Source: Tridacna crocea (Eukaryota > Mollusca > Bivalvia > Cardiida > Cardiidae). From it: DNA of 64,000 nt. The translations under genes and the position numbers were made by a program. The notes under the pieces were generated by a model that saw only the letters and a program-made list of their open reading frames with translations, searched no databases and was not told the origin of the DNA. Position 1 is the first letter of the stretch. Each line of letters opens with the position of its first letter. Below are positions 13,177 through 24,938 of this stretch, piece by piece. The stretch is taken from contig OX031068.1 in assembly GCA_943736015.1 (NCBI GenBank), forward strand, positions 28,342,296 through 28,406,295, written 5' to 3'.

Positions 13177-14990
13177 CTCAGGAATTGCACCTATTGATCC
13201 TTTAAATAAGCAAAGATGATCAAAGTATAGTGCAGAAATCCCAGAAAATAGTGTCACAAGTGGCTAAAAAAGACAAAAGTCATGCAAAGGGAACTAAATG
13301 TTTTTATTTTTTTTATAATTTTTTTTTTTTTCAATCCCTTCATACAGTGACGAGAAAGCCAGTTACTTTGACCACTGACTTGTGTACCAGTTACGCACCC
13401 CCGAAAACATGGAAAATCGACTTGCGACACATTTCGTAGCAGACGACACCTGAAGCTTAACTTAAATATAGAGATTTTTTTTTTCTTTTCTCTTGCTAGG
13501 ACCATTGAATTGGTTATGATGACTACCATACGCGACTGTTAGGTGCTGCACATGAAATCATAAGATCGACTTTGACACTTTCGGAGGCAACCAATACCTA
13601 TGGCACAAAGCAAAGAAAGGTAAAACCAAATTTTTCCATTTTCTTTACCAGGGTCACCGAAAGATTGAAACGGTTTTGGTGACTGCGTGAGTCAGGAGTC
13701 TATGTAATGTTTAACCGCCGTGCAAAAATATGAAATTAAAAAAGACGCAACCGGTTGCTGTTGCATGAACATTTTTCACAGAACATTTTCTTGTTTGAAG
13801 TATAAAGAAATAGGCCAACAAAATACAGTAAGATGTAAGAATAACTAATAATTGAAATAGATAAAAAAAAAAAGAAGAAAAAAAAAAGAAAGAATGGTAA
13901 AGTTGAGATTTCAAACTCTGAAAAAAGGGGTCTTGGTGTGGGTGTCTGATCCCTCTTTACCATAGAATAGGCTGAAATGATCCGAAAAATAGGCCAAAAG
14001 AATACAACAAGATGTAAAATAACCAATGATTAAAATAGATAAAAAAGATAAAAAGGCAGAGTGAAGGATTCAAACTCTGGAAAAAGGGGTCTTGGTGCAG
14101 ATGTCTCATCCTTGTTGACCATAAAATAGGCCGAAATGACCCGAAAAATTAGCATAAAATTATAAACATTCCCCCCTCCTCTTTTTGATCAGCTAATCAA
14201 ATCTCGGCCCTCTCTGAAATCGTCCAATCAGGAAGGCTTTTAGGAAATCATTACGGTATCCTATGAGCCAATCAAATCACAGCCCTATCTGAAATCGTCC
14301 AATCAGAAAAGCCCTAAGAAATTCATATTAGGCCCAATCAGCTAATCAAATCGCAGACACACCCTCAGGATCAGCCAATCACAAAGCTTTAAGCAATTTG
14401 AAATGGCGCTCGAAAATATCGATAGAAAACATTGAGCAAAAATCGGCATTAAAGTGGATTTTAAGTCTTCTTTGAAAGCTTTTATGCAGTCCTAGGCAAA
14501 CTGCAATGCCTGAACCATCCACACATGCCAGATTTCACTGACAATGGGCGCAAATTTAAGAAAACGGGGTGGCAGAAGACCTTGTTTTGGTCTTTTCAAG
14601 CACCTTGCAAGAGTGCAAGAGTAGCTTCCTCTGATTCCTATATCCCTTGATTCGATTCGCTTTTCTAATTCATGCCATGCTGTACATTGATACTTTGAAG
14701 ATGATCAAAGTACAGTGTAGAAACCCAGAAAAATAATGTCACAAGTGGCCAAAAAAAGACTGAAAACTCTCAGTAGCAACTCTTTCCTATTGCATAAATA
14801 AAACTCCTACCCATTGCATGCATAAATAAAACAGGGGGAACCTTTATTTTTTTATTTTTTTCAATCTCTTTTTACCATGACAAGAAACCCAGTTACGTTG
14901 ACTACCATCTCGTAGGTGCCAGATACTCTCCTGCGAAAACATGAAAAATCGACTTGCGGCACATTCCATAGCAGACGACACCTGTTGCCT
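13177..14990. repeat. Array unit 8, truncated
   Basis: Follows the unit order until module b3, then breaks at CCTGTTGCC (about 14990) and jumps to the c1/c2 boundary sequence TTTACCATAGAATAGG. One copy of the GACCCGAAAAAT doublet is missing near 14145. Confidence 0.92.
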
Positions 14991-15524
14991 TTACCATAGA
15001 ATAGGCTGAAATGATCCGAAAAATAGGCCAAAAGAATACAACAAGATGTAAGAATAACTAATGATTAAAATAGATAAAAAAGATAAAAAGGCAGAGTGAA
15101 GGATTGAAACTCTGGAAAAAGGGGTCTTGGTGCAGATGTCTGATCCTTGTTGACCATAAAATAGGCCGAAATGACCCGAAAAATTAGCATAAATATACAA
15201 ATATTCTCTCCCCCCCCCCTCTTTTTGATCAGCCAATCAAATCTCGGCCCTCTCTGAAATCGTCCAATCAGGAAGGCTTTTAGGAAATCAGAATGGTATC
15301 CGATGAGCCAATCAAATCTCAGCCCTCTCTGCAATCATCCAATCAGAAAAGCCCTAAGAAATTCAGATTAGGCCCAATCAGCCTTTGACACTTTCGGAGG
15401 CAACCGATACCTATTGCAGAAATCAAAGAAAGGTAAACCAAATTTGTCCGTTTTGTTTACCAGGGTCACAGAAACATTGAAACAGTTTTGGTGACTGCGT
15501 GATTCAGGAGTCGATGTTATGTTT
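14991..15524. repeat. Rearranged scraps at the array edge
   Basis: 14991-15382 is a c2 plus CCAAT-cluster segment. At about 15382 it jumps into module b2 (CTTTGACACTTTCGG), which ends at about 15524 where similarity stops. These copies are the most diverged of the array. Confidence 0.9.
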
Positions 15525-15864
15525 CATGTTGATGATTTTATATCTGTAAATTGTTCTAGGTTACTTAGACTTAGTTCATTGTTTGAGTAACATTAAGAGA
15601 CTGTAGTAACATTTTGAAATCTGGAGTTGACGATATGTTTTGGACTCAACTATGCAAAATAAACGGACTTAAGTTATAACAGACTTCAGTTTTGCATTTG
15701 AGAATGTTACGTAAGTCTGTTTATGTTAGTAATATATCTCAGCAATAGAAAAAAAAGTCTTTTTGTGGATTAAAATAAAATAAGAAAGTTATGTTTTTTC
15801 CTGAAATATTGCTCCAAGATTAGTACAAGTTGCAAGAATTTGTTTCTCAAATTATATGAAAAAA
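15525..15864. other. Non-repeat AT-rich spacer
   Basis: No gene, element or tandem structure recognised; contains only short A and T runs. Confidence 0.5.
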
Positions 15865-16058
15865 AAAAAAACACTTATTTTAGACTCTACAAAATTCAAA
15901 GCATTTGCAGAAAACATAATGGATTTGATGCAAAACTTTAGAATTGTTTTGACAGGTTGGAAAACATTGTGAGGAAAGGAAAAACATAATCAGCATTTTC
16001 TCCTTTTCTCACAATGTCCTCAAAAGGCTGAAAACCCTGGATTGTTTGGAAAAGTGTT
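15865..16058 (-). mobile_element. TTAA-MITE, degraded
   Basis: Retains CAAAATTCAAAGCATTTGCAG, most of the palindrome (GAAAACATTGTGAGG to CTCACAATG) and the CTGGATTGTTTGG end. Confidence 0.75.
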
Positions 16059-16252
16059 TAAGTTATACTAAAAAAGACTGATCATGTTTGTTGTTGTATT
16101 TTCCTTTTTAGTCATAAAAAGCCAGAGGGTGCCTTTCACTACTATAGATACTTTTTATGGACATTGTAGTCAAGATCAGACTGCGACACGTGTGTGGTCT
16201 AGGCTCTATAATGTTCTCAATCGTGATGTCATTTGAGAAATAAAATGCAGCT

Positions 16253-16469
16253 TTAACCCTTTTACCACACAATCCCGAATTTTAACAATACTGGGGTTAA
16301 AAGTTTTGGTAAACATCATGGGAAAAGGAGAAAATGCAGCGTTTCATATTTTCTCACAAAGTTTTTAACCTGTCCCAAAACAAATTTCAATTTGTGGTTA
16401 CATTAATTTTGTATGCAATTGCTTCCCATTTACACAAATCAATTTTTTTGCTATTTGATAAGGGGTTAA
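16253..16469 (+). mobile_element. TTAA-MITE, full length, diverged core
   Basis: TTAA at both ends, CCCTTTTACCACACAATCCC left end and GATAAGGGG right end. The left hairpin arm is partly eroded. Confidence 0.85.
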
Positions 16470-16489
16470 ACGGTCACCACACCATGAAC

Positions 16490-16645
16490 CCCGAGGTAGA
16501 ATGCTTCGGAAAGCATTGCAGGGAAAATGCTGGTAACCGGCAGCATTTTCCCCTTTGCCCAGTGTTTTCTATCTTTTTCCAGATCATTTTTGGCTACATT
16601 TAGTTTGATGTCTGCATTTATACATTCAATTTTGTACTAGTCTTG
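16490..16645 (+). mobile_element. TTAA-MITE, degraded
   Basis: Hairpin GCATTGCAGGGAAAATGCTGG to CAGCATTTTCCCC with a decayed right half; starts just after the previous copy. Confidence 0.6.
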
Positions 16646-16730
16646 AATGTTGTTGTTTGGTATAGTTACAGTTACAATACATGTATTTGGATCTACTATT
16701 TCCTTACCAAGTGAAAAAACCGTTTTTTTT

Positions 16731-17651
16731 TTAGCTCATCTGAGAACGAAGTGCTCAGTGAGAGCTTTTGTGATTGTGCTGTGTCCGTGGTCCATCTTCA
16801 ACTTTTAAATTATGTATGGTCTAGAGGCCACATTTTCATTCCTGTACTCATGAAACTTGGTCAGAATATTTGTTATTATGATATATCGTGCAAGATTGAA
16901 CAGGCATCATGTCAGGTCAAAAACTAGGTCAACATGGTCAAATCTTAAAAGGATCTATGTGTATGCTGTAGAAGCCACATTTTCAGCTGAATACTCTTGA
17001 AAATTTATAAAAATGAGGATATCTCAGATGAGTTGTATTGCCTGTCTTGATGGTATCTCAGATGACTTGTTTAATAGATTACGTTTGGTCAAAGACTAGA
17101 ACACCAAGTAAAATCTTAGAAAAGTCCAGTCTATGCCCTAGAGGATACATTTTCGGTCTGATACTCACGGAACTTGGCCAAGAGCTTGGTCTTAGTGATA
17201 ATTATTATCTTGGGCAGGTTTGAAAAAGGATCATGTCAGGTTTAAAACTAGGTTACAAGGTTAATCATTTGGAAGTCCGATACTCATTGAAAAAGGTCAT
17301 AATGTTTGTCTAGGTGTTATCTGAAATGAGATCGAAAATAAGTCACATCGGGTAAAAGACTAGATCACCAGGTCAAATCTTGGAAAACGCTTGTGTAGAT
17401 TCTAAAGACCTAATTTTCAGTCTGATACTCATGAAAATTGGTCAGAGTGTCTATCTTGATGATATCTCAGAGAAGAGAGGAAATAGGTTGTCTTACAAAT
17501 ATTGTAAATTTATATGAGATCAAGTTGTCTTGTTGGTGGTGGTGGTAAAGATGTACCTAGTAGTGCATAAGAAGTAACAAACTTCATGCAAACAAACACA
17601 ATGTACTTAGGTAAAAAAGCTCAGGTGGGCAACTTATGGCCATCATGACCC
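16731..17651 (-). mobile_element. Pearl-like element P1
   Basis: Starts TTAGCTCATCTGAG with a hairpin (GAGAACGAAGTGCTC), then TGTGTCCGTGGTCC, then about five monomers of roughly 165 bp containing 'CTCATGAAACTTGGTCAGA' or close variants. It ends with inverted AGCTCAGGTGGG and GGCCATCATGACC. It is the reverse-oriented relative of P3 at 57.3 kb. Non-coding. Confidence 0.75.
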
Positions 17652-18160
17652 TTTTTTTTCTTGGTTTTATGCAAACAGTTGTTACAGCCAATGTAATGAA
17701 TAGGCATTTAAAATCAAATTTGCATTAGACCATTGATATGTATCTGTTTTTAAAGCCTGCCATGTTTAAATGTATGGTCTTGGAACTCCGAAAAGTATCG
17801 ACCCTGGTCATACTGCGCAGTTCGCACAGTCTGACTAGGCTCAAAACATTTTGCTTTTGGGACTTTTTCCATAGGAATAATGGCATTTTTCAAATAATGA
17901 CACTAATTTAGCAGCCCTAGCTATGAATTCTTTTTCATATAACTTGAGTTACAGAGTTCTCAGGTTGACCTTTTTGCGTGATTGGTCAAATATATAATAA
18001 AAAGTAGCGTGATTGGTCAAATATATAATAAAAAGTAATAGACAGAAAATAGCATCAAAAGAACACTGCCTTGGTCATAATCGATTCTTTACAAAACAAG
18101 CACATTTTAGACCTGTCAAGTGACAAGGAATTAAATGATACGAAAGAAAACATTATTGAA
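17652..18160. other. Spacer with a short dispersed repeat and a 32-bp tandem duplication
   Basis: 17805-17850 holds the dispersed CTGCGCAGTTCGCACAGTCTG motif. GCGTGATTGGTCAAATATAT is repeated directly at 17976 and 18008. No gene seen. Confidence 0.5.
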
Positions 18161-19598
18161 ACAAGAGGGCCAAAATGGCCCTGGATCGCTCACCTGAATT
18201 TTTGAGAGGACCATAGCCTTTTTTTTTTTTAAGGTATTGAAACACTGGAAACAAAATCATCATTTTGACAAGCAATTTTTAAAAGGTCATCTGTAAAAGT
18301 CCTTTCAAAATCTGACCCGCAGTTTCAGAGAAGAAGAATTTTCAAGAATTTCTTCATTTCTATATACATGTAGTGCAAGTAGCCCCTACCTACCAGAGCA
18401 ATGTTTCTCGACGAATCAAACTTTCACCAACAATTTTTGAAAAGGGTCACCCAAGGAATATCTCTGTGAAAATTTTCCAAAATCTGACAAGCCGTTTCAG
18501 AGAAGAAGAATTTTTAAGAATTTCTTCATTGCCCTATAGTGCAAATAGCCTCCATTCACCAGAGCCATGTTTCTTGATGAATCAAAATTTCACAAACAAT
18601 TTTTAAAAAGGGTCACCCAAGGAACATCTCTGTGAAATTATTTTAAAATCTGACCAGCCGTTCGAGAGAAGAAGAATTTTTAAGAATTTCTTCATTTCCC
18701 CATATAGCGCAAGTAGCCCCCATTCCCCAGAGCCAGGTTTCTTGACCTATCAAAATTTCACGAACAGTTTTTGGAAAGAGTCATCCAAGGAACATCTCTG
18801 TGAAATTATTTCAAAATCTGACCAGCGGTTTCAGAGAAGAATAATTTTAAAGAATTTCTTCATTTCTTTATAGTGCAATAAGCCCCCATTCACCAGAGCC
18901 ATGTTTCTTGACGAATCAAAATTTCGCGAACAGTTTTTGAAAAGGGTCATCCAAGGAAGATCTCTGTGAAATTATATTAATATCTGGCCAGCTGTTTCTG
19001 AGAAGAAGAATTTTTAAGAATTTCTTCATTTCTGTAAAGTGCAAGAAGCCCCATTTCACCAGAGCCATGTTTCTTGACGGATCAAAATTTGGCGAACAAT
19101 TTTTGGAAAGGGTCACCCAAGGAACATCTCTGTGAAATTATTTTAAAATCTGGCCAGCGGTTTCTGAGAAGAAGAATTTTTAAAAATTCCTTCATTTCTG
19201 TATAGTGCAAGAAGCCCCCATTCACCAGAGCCATGTTTCTTGACGGATCAAAATTTCGCGACCAGTTTTTGAAAAGGGTCACCCAAGGAACATCTCTGTG
19301 AAATTATTTTAAAATCTGGCCAGCGGTTTTAGAGAAGAAGATTTTTAAAGAATTTCCTAAAAAAATTCATTTCGTTGCCATGGCAACCAGAGTTTTTGAC
19401 GGAATCAAATTCTGTGAACAATTTTTAAAGAAGACCTCCCAAGGAACATTCCAGCCAAGTTTGGTCCAAATTGGCATAGTGGTTTAGGAAGAGTTGATGT
19501 TTGAAGAATTGTTGACGACGCACTGACGCACGACGGACGACGGACACCGGGTGATCCTAAAAGCTCCCCTTGAGCACGTTGTGCTAAGGTGAGCTAAA
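18161..19598 (+). mobile_element. Pearl-like element P2
   Basis: Left end ACAAGAGGGCCAAAATGGCCCT (hairpin) and TCGCTCACCTGA. The core has about seven monomers of 163-170 bp beginning near CACCAGAGCCATGTTTCTTG (18395, 18559, 18729, 18893, 19059, 19226, 19383). Then comes GACGGACGACGGACACC and right hairpin GAGCACGTTGTGCT followed by GAGCTAAA. The internal ORFs here are monomer read-through. Layout as in bivalve pearl elements. Confidence 0.85.
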
Positions 19599-19884
19599 AA
19601 GAGAAAAGGCTTTCAATTATTACCAGCATTTTCTTTCCTTTTTTTGTAATAAAAAATGTTTCTAAAGTCTTTTCTCAGCATGGGTAAAATTCAGGTTTTT
19701 CTGATAACTGATTACATAAAATTCGAAATGTTCTAAATAAATCTGTACACACCATTCATGTTTTTACTTCCTTTTCTTCATCCCACTGTTTGGAACAGTG
19801 GTAAATTTTGAAGGAAGGTAAGAGCATATACCTTCTTTTCAGAAAATGTAGACAAAGATAAGCTTGCAAAGCTTTGCAGAGTCT

Positions 19885-20112
19885 GATCAAAGTCCACATT
19901 TTCCCCGGTTTTTGCAACTCAGAGGAAAAGGCCTTTTGAATACATTGTCGGAAAAGGAGAAACTGCTGGAAACCAGCATTTTATCCTTTTTCCACAATGT
20001 TTCATACTCTTCTGAAATCAAAGTTTCAATTTTTGAGTCAAGTTTAGTTTGTTGTCTGCAGATGCTTTCAATTTGGACAAGTGTAAAATTTTGTCGTTTG
20101 AAAAAGCGTTAC
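19885..20112 (+). mobile_element. TTAA-MITE, diverged
   Basis: Hairpin around 19935-20010 and the TCTGCAGATGCTTTCAATTTG right half; ends eroded. Confidence 0.8.
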
Positions 20113-20115
20113 TAG

Positions 20116-20292
20116 TAAAATTGAAAGCATTTGCAGATGACAAATGATGAAATTTGCCCATGATAGACTTGGAAACATTGTTTGAAAAGGAGAAGATGCT
20201 GGTTACCAGCATTCTTTCTTTTTCCCAAAATGTTTTCGAAAGGCCACTTTTTCAAGGTCTTAAGAACAAGGGCTTGTTTGGTAAAGGGTTAA
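20116..20292 (-). mobile_element. TTAA-MITE, left end truncated
   Basis: Begins inside AAATTGAAAGCATTTGCAGA and ends GTTTGGTAAAGGGTTAA. Abuts the preceding copy tail to tail. Confidence 0.82.
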
Positions 20293-20784
20293 CAGCTATT
20301 GATGTCATCACAGTCTCATCCGTGCAAAATTGTTCCACGTTGAAATGTATTTTGCAGTTACTTTCTGAGAAATTAAATTGTCTTGCATAAGCATAAAATA
20401 CCATGTAGACTAACTGTCCAAGAAGTGTCTGCGTTAGCCACCAGTGTCCACACACATAAGCATATTTTTAGGTAGTCCAAGCTTTCATTCACTGAAAAAA
20501 GCAACACAAACACACAGAAAAGGACATTAAGTTTGATTAAATCCATAGTGATGACTACTGAATAATAATCATGTATGTTGGGTTATCTATTGTTTTTTGT
20601 GGATTAATACTGGAGCAGTCCCTATGATAATTGTCTAAGTCCCTCTCCGACCCTTCCAGTACGTAGATATGCATATAAATAATAATATGAAAAAGGCAAA
20701 GCCTCAATATGAGGCACGTGAATGATTTGTAGAACATCTATCGACCATACATGCCACATATATATTTTAGGATGATCCCTGGCA
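20293..20784. other. Spacer without recognised gene
   Basis: Mixed AT-rich sequence; nothing identifiable on either strand. Confidence 0.4.
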
Positions 20785-20935
20785 AATTTTGAGTACTATA
20801 GAATACATTCTCATTTTTCTCCTTTTCACACAGTATTTTCTAAAATGTGAAAGAAAATTCAGGTTGCAAGCTATATTTCAGTTTTCATGTGTCAATGCCT
20901 TCAATTTGGAAAAGTCAACATTTTTGTTGTTGGTA
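20785..20935 (+). mobile_element. TTAA-MITE, heavily degraded
   Basis: Right half only: TTCTCCTTTTCACACAGTATTTTCT, then CAATGCCTTCAATTTGGA. Confidence 0.55.
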
Positions 20936-20969
20936 GAATCAGTGCCATGCTGGATTGGTTGAACTGAAG

Positions 20970-21195
20970 TTAACTCCTTACCACATAACAAAGTTTTAAG
21001 ACTTGTCCAAATTGAAAGCATTGGCTATGACAGTTTCTATGTGGCTCATAAGGAATTATTTTTCTTTGATCGATTAGAAAACATTGTGGGAAAAGGGAAA
21101 AAGCTGGTAATCAGCATTTTCTCCTTCACCCACAATGTTTTAAAGTCTTCTCTTTCATGGGGCGTTAAAATTAATCACTATGTGGTAAAGGGTTA
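20970..21195 (-). mobile_element. TTAA-MITE, full length
   Basis: TTAACTCCTTACCACATAAC left end to GTGGTAAAGGGTTAG. Its right TTAG is shared with the next copy. Confidence 0.9.
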
Positions 21196-21423
21196 GCTCA
21201 TTACCAAACGACAATATTTTAGGCTTGTCCACAAATCAAAAGCACTTGTAGACAACAACATAAAGGTGACTGAAAAATTGAAATTTGTTCTGGGAAAGGT
21301 AGAAAAAACTGTAGGAAAAGGAGAAAATGCTGGTTACCAGCATTTTCTCCTTTTCCTACAGTGTTTTCAAAAGGCTTCTTTCTCAGGGGTGTCAAAAGTA
21401 GGGATTGTGTGGTAAAGGGTTAA
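21193..21423 (-). mobile_element. TTAA-MITE, full length, near-perfect hairpin
   Basis: Ends TTAGCTCATTACCAAACGAC and GGTAAAGGGTTAA. The hairpin 21308-21364 carries matched changes in both arms (GTAGG with CCTAC, ACTG with CAGT). Confidence 0.93.
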
Positions 21424-21799
21424 ACACCATTTTAACAGCCTAGGTCATATCACTGCAGTGTAGAGCACTTATGCCTGGCTGTCTCTTGCAAGTACCGACA
21501 CAACTTTCTTTCCAAGTAACTGACTACTTTCTCATTACAGGTGAAAGGTGAAAAAAATGCCTTAAAGAAAACTTGCCTCTTGCATCCACCAGTCATGAGT
21601 ACAATACTCTAACCACTATGCTACCCAGGTGGGCTAACATCATGCGAAATTGGGATAGAACATTTGGTAAGGACACTACATGAGAATAAGTACACAAAAA
21701 CTTTATTTAAGTAACATATAAAAACCAAATACAATTGATAAATATCACAGTACAATATCTCAGTGATGGACTCTTAAAGCTTTGGAATCAACTTAAGAT

Positions 21800-21872
21800 G
21801 TTTTTTCCAGACAACGTAGATTAAGATCAGGCTGCACACAATGTGCAATCTGATCTTGGATCTACCATGTGA
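21800..21872. repeat. Dispersed AGATCAGGCTGC palindromic repeat
   Basis: AGATCAGGCTGCACAC and inverted GTGCAATCTGATCTTGGATC, a quasi-palindrome. Related copies occur at 16165, 17805, 40945, 46405, 47365, 54990 and 63845. Confidence 0.6.
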
Positions 21873-21951
21873 GCTTCATTGTTACATATTCTCCCTTACA
21901 TATGGAAAAAGCAGTAATTTGGCTTCCCCCACCGATACAATGCGTCAATTT

Positions 21952-23390
21952 CATTATGCTCCCCAAAGGGCGAGCATATAGTCGCCGCTTCGTCCGTCCG
22001 TCCTTCCGTCTGTCTGTCTGTCTGTCCGTCCGAAGCCATTTCTCCACAACCCCTGGACCAAATTGGATAAAACTTCATATATGAACTCCTTAGGGTAAGG
22101 CGCCGACGTATCTTTCCTGGTTTTTCCATTTGACCCAGTGTCATGGAAAAAAGGGGCTTAACCCATTACCACACAATCCCTACTTTTGACACCCCTGAGA
22201 AAGAAGCCTTTTGAAAATACTGTGGGAAAAGGAGAAAATGCTGGTAACCAGCATTTCCTCCTTTTCCCACAGTGTTTCTCCCCTTTCCAGAACAAATTTC
22301 AATTTTTCAGTCACCTTTATTTTGTTGTCTACAAATGCTTTCAATTTGGACCTGTCTAAAATTTTCTCGTGTGGTAATGAGTTAATGCAAAATTGCATTT
22401 TTTACCAATATCTCATTCAGTTTTTGTCAAAATTTCATGAAACTTCATGGTTATATTGTTTATGCAAAGATTCAGCATGTACCCTTGCTATTTTTAATCT
22501 AGGCGTTTTTTAAGTTGACGTTCTGTCACGGAAAAAGGGGGTTTCTTGCAAAATTCCAATTTTTATTAATGTCTCATTCAGTTTTGGTCAAAATTTCATT
22601 AAACTTCATGGTTCATGTGCTCTTGTTTCTTTATCTATGTGTTTTTCAATTTGACCCTCTGTCATGGAAAAAGGGGGTTTCTTGTAAAATGCAAAGGAAA
22701 AAGGGGCCTTAATGCAAAATTACTATTTTTAATAATATCTCACTCAGTTTTTGTCAAAATTTCGTAAAACTTCATGGTCATATCTTGTTGTACAAGTTTC
22801 AACATGTTCCCTTGTTATTTTCAATCTATGAATTATTAACGCGCAAATACCTCTTTCCTGGGGTTCTCAATTTGAGGCTGCATCACGGAAAAAGGGGACT
22901 TCATGGAAAAAATTGTTTTTCACTTGTATCTCTTACATCTGTGCTCAAAACTTTGTGAAATATCAAATCTGAATCTGTTGGAACGTTGCCCAGGTACCTC
23001 TCTTCCGGTTTCTCAATTTCAGGCTGCGTCACGGAAAAAGGGGGCTTCATGTAAAAAATCGTTTTATGTAATATTTACTACATGACTGCTCAAAATTTTA
23101 TGAAATTTCGAATTTTGAATTATTATTAAAAAATGCCACAAATCACACACCAGTTGTATTTATTTCAATGATGCAATATTGCCTTATGGGAAAAGGGGGC
23201 TTAGTGAGCTTACTGTCCTCTACAAGTTTGTGTTGGCTATCTCTAAGATAGTAATTGCCTTTTCACTTCAATTTTTGGGGAGCATGAACAGGTCCTGTTA
23301 GGATAAAGGAAGTAAATTTATATTGATTTCATATATTTTATGACAAGCACTTGTTCGGGGAGCATAACCCGTCTCTGACGGCTCTTGTTA
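21952..23390 (+). mobile_element. Pearl-like element P5 with nested MITE
   Basis: Starts with hairpin TATGCTCCCCAAAGGGCGAGCATA, then a CGTCCGTCCGTCC / TGTCTGTC tract (21987-22032). The core repeats a module with CACGGAAAAAGGGGGCTTC, and the right end is GGGGAGCATAACC, inverted to the left. A MITE at 22158-22385 interrupts the first core module. Confidence 0.82.
22158..22385 (+). mobile_element. TTAA-MITE, full length, inside P5
   Basis: TTAA on both sides, CCCATTACCACACAATCC left end and GTGGTAATGAG right end. A sister core module at 22701-22725 shows the empty site with one TTAA. Confidence 0.95.
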
Positions 23391-23407
23391 CTTTATGGTT
23401 CAAGGGC

Positions 23408-23636
23408 TTAACTCTTTACTAAGCAACATAACTTTAGCTTCGTTCAAATTAGAAGCATTTGCAAACAACAAAATTAATGTTACTCAAAAGTTGAACTTTA
23501 GGTTGGGAAGGGTGGAAAACATTGTTGGAAAAGGAGAAAATGCTAATTACCAGCAATTTCTCCTTTTCCCATAATGTTTCCTAAAGGCTTCTTCCTCAGG
23601 GTCGTAAAAACCCCGGAACGTTTGGTAAACTGTTAA
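23408..23636 (-). mobile_element. TTAA-MITE, full length
   Basis: TTAACTCTTTACTAAGCAAC to GTTTGGTAAACTGTTAA; hairpin 23516-23580 with a few mismatches. Confidence 0.9.
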
Positions 23637-24435
23637 AGGTTACTTAGTTTCTATGCAATTAATCAAAATTTCTATAAATACAAAAAAATACAACTAGATA
23701 CATCTTTCTCTGCTACACAAGAGATTGTACAGCTATATTCCATGAAGAGGGGCAATTTTAGGTGTTGAAATAACAGGAATGAGTAACTCTGTATTTCTAT
23801 TACTTCAGACTGATATGATATCAAAATACTAATTTGAACATGAATCCATGCAGTTGACATGTTACTGTTCATGCGAAATTGCCAGTGGTTTTGCAGAACT
23901 CTGGCATAAAAATCTAAAAATATCTAAAGAGGCTATGTAGCCCATTAAGGCAATATCACTGAAACATATTTTTATCTGGCCTGTGTCTTTCTTCTTCACT
24001 GATGACTTGCCAGCTATTAGCACATTTAATTCAGTGATAAATCATTTTTAAAGTTTGGTCAAGATCTTGAAAATCTACACATCTCCCTTTGATATTATGT
24101 AACATTGGCATATCAAGCCAGGGGAGGTTATTCCAAGGTTATCCCCCAAAGAATTTCAAATTAACCACTGTCTACCTGATATTTTGACCAAGTATGAATG
24201 TAGTAGCAGATTCTAGATTATTTCTTTGCACAAGTTTTCAAGCTTGCAGGTCTACTATTATACAAGTATACAAACTGACAGGAAATAAAAACATTTAGTG
24301 CGGTAGTAAATTTGAATACATAATGACCTATTTGATTTTCTGGAACATCCCCACATCTCTCTCCCCCCCCCCCACCTTCAAAAAAAAAAAAAAAAAACGG
24401 ATTTGCCCCTGTGTTAGTATAAGGTAATTGATACT
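23637..24435. other. Spacer without recognised gene
   Basis: Nothing identifiable except a C run followed by an A run near 24363-24397; ORFs here are short and unconvincing. Confidence 0.4.
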
Positions 24436-24664
24436 TTAACCCTTTCCCAAACAATCCCTGGTTTTTACGGGTCAGGAATAGAAGCCTTTTGTAAACACTG
24501 TGGGAAAAGGAGAAAATGCTGGTAACCAGCATTTTCTCCTTTTCCCACAATGTTTTCTACCCTATCATAAAGAAAAATCATCCTTTTAGCAACTGTTAAG
24601 TTTTCATCTGCAGAACGCTTTCAGTTTGGTGTGGTCCAAAATTTGCTGTCTGGGAAAGGGTTAA
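24436..24664 (+). mobile_element. TTAA-MITE, full length (CCCAAAC subtype)
   Basis: TTAACCCTTTCCCAAACAAT left and CTGGGAAAGGGTTAA right; perfect central hairpin near 24496-24553. Confidence 0.93.
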
Positions 24665-24693
24665 CCTAAGCACTTTTAGAAATTACCCTCCCT

Positions 24694-24926
24694 AACCCTT
24701 TACCACACAATCCCACCTTTTGAATGACCCTGAGAAAAAAAGCTTTTGAAAACATTGTGGGAAAAGGAAAAAATGCTGGTAACCACTAACCAGCTTTTTC
24801 TCCTTTGCCCACGATATTTTCTACCTATTCAAGAATAGGAATCATTATTTGAAAACATGTCAATTTTTCCCTGTGAATTTCCTAAATAAAGATGAGTATG
24901 AAATTCTGCTGTGTGGTAAATGGTTA
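24694..24926 (+). mobile_element. TTAA-MITE, near full length
   Basis: CTAACCCTTTACCACACAAT to GTGTGGTAAATGGTTA; an extra ACTAACC duplicates the hairpin tip (24780-24790). Confidence 0.88.
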
Positions 24927-24938
24927 TGCCTTTTCAAC

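Larger units (their letters stand above)
1..15524. repeat. 1.88-kb tandem repeat array (macrosatellite), open at left edge
   Basis: Head-to-tail copies of a unit of about 1,878-1,888 bp. Marking units at CTCAGGAATTG gives starts at 1, 1879, 3762, 5642, 7521, 9404, 11292 and 13177. Copies are nearly identical; differences are mostly in poly-T and poly-C lengths and scattered substitutions, increasing toward the right end. No MITE, pearl-like or other dispersed element interrupts the array. I see no rRNA, snRNA, tRNA or histone gene in the unit. ORFs of 60-96 codons recur every unit on both strands but are short, overlapping and cross homopolymers, so I do not call them genes. Confidence 0.97.

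Noticed and set aside
18161-19598. CRISPR-like array, because of regularly spaced repeats
   Set aside because: The repeats are diverged monomers of about 165 bp without short unique spacers, in a eukaryotic context; fits pearl-like cores.
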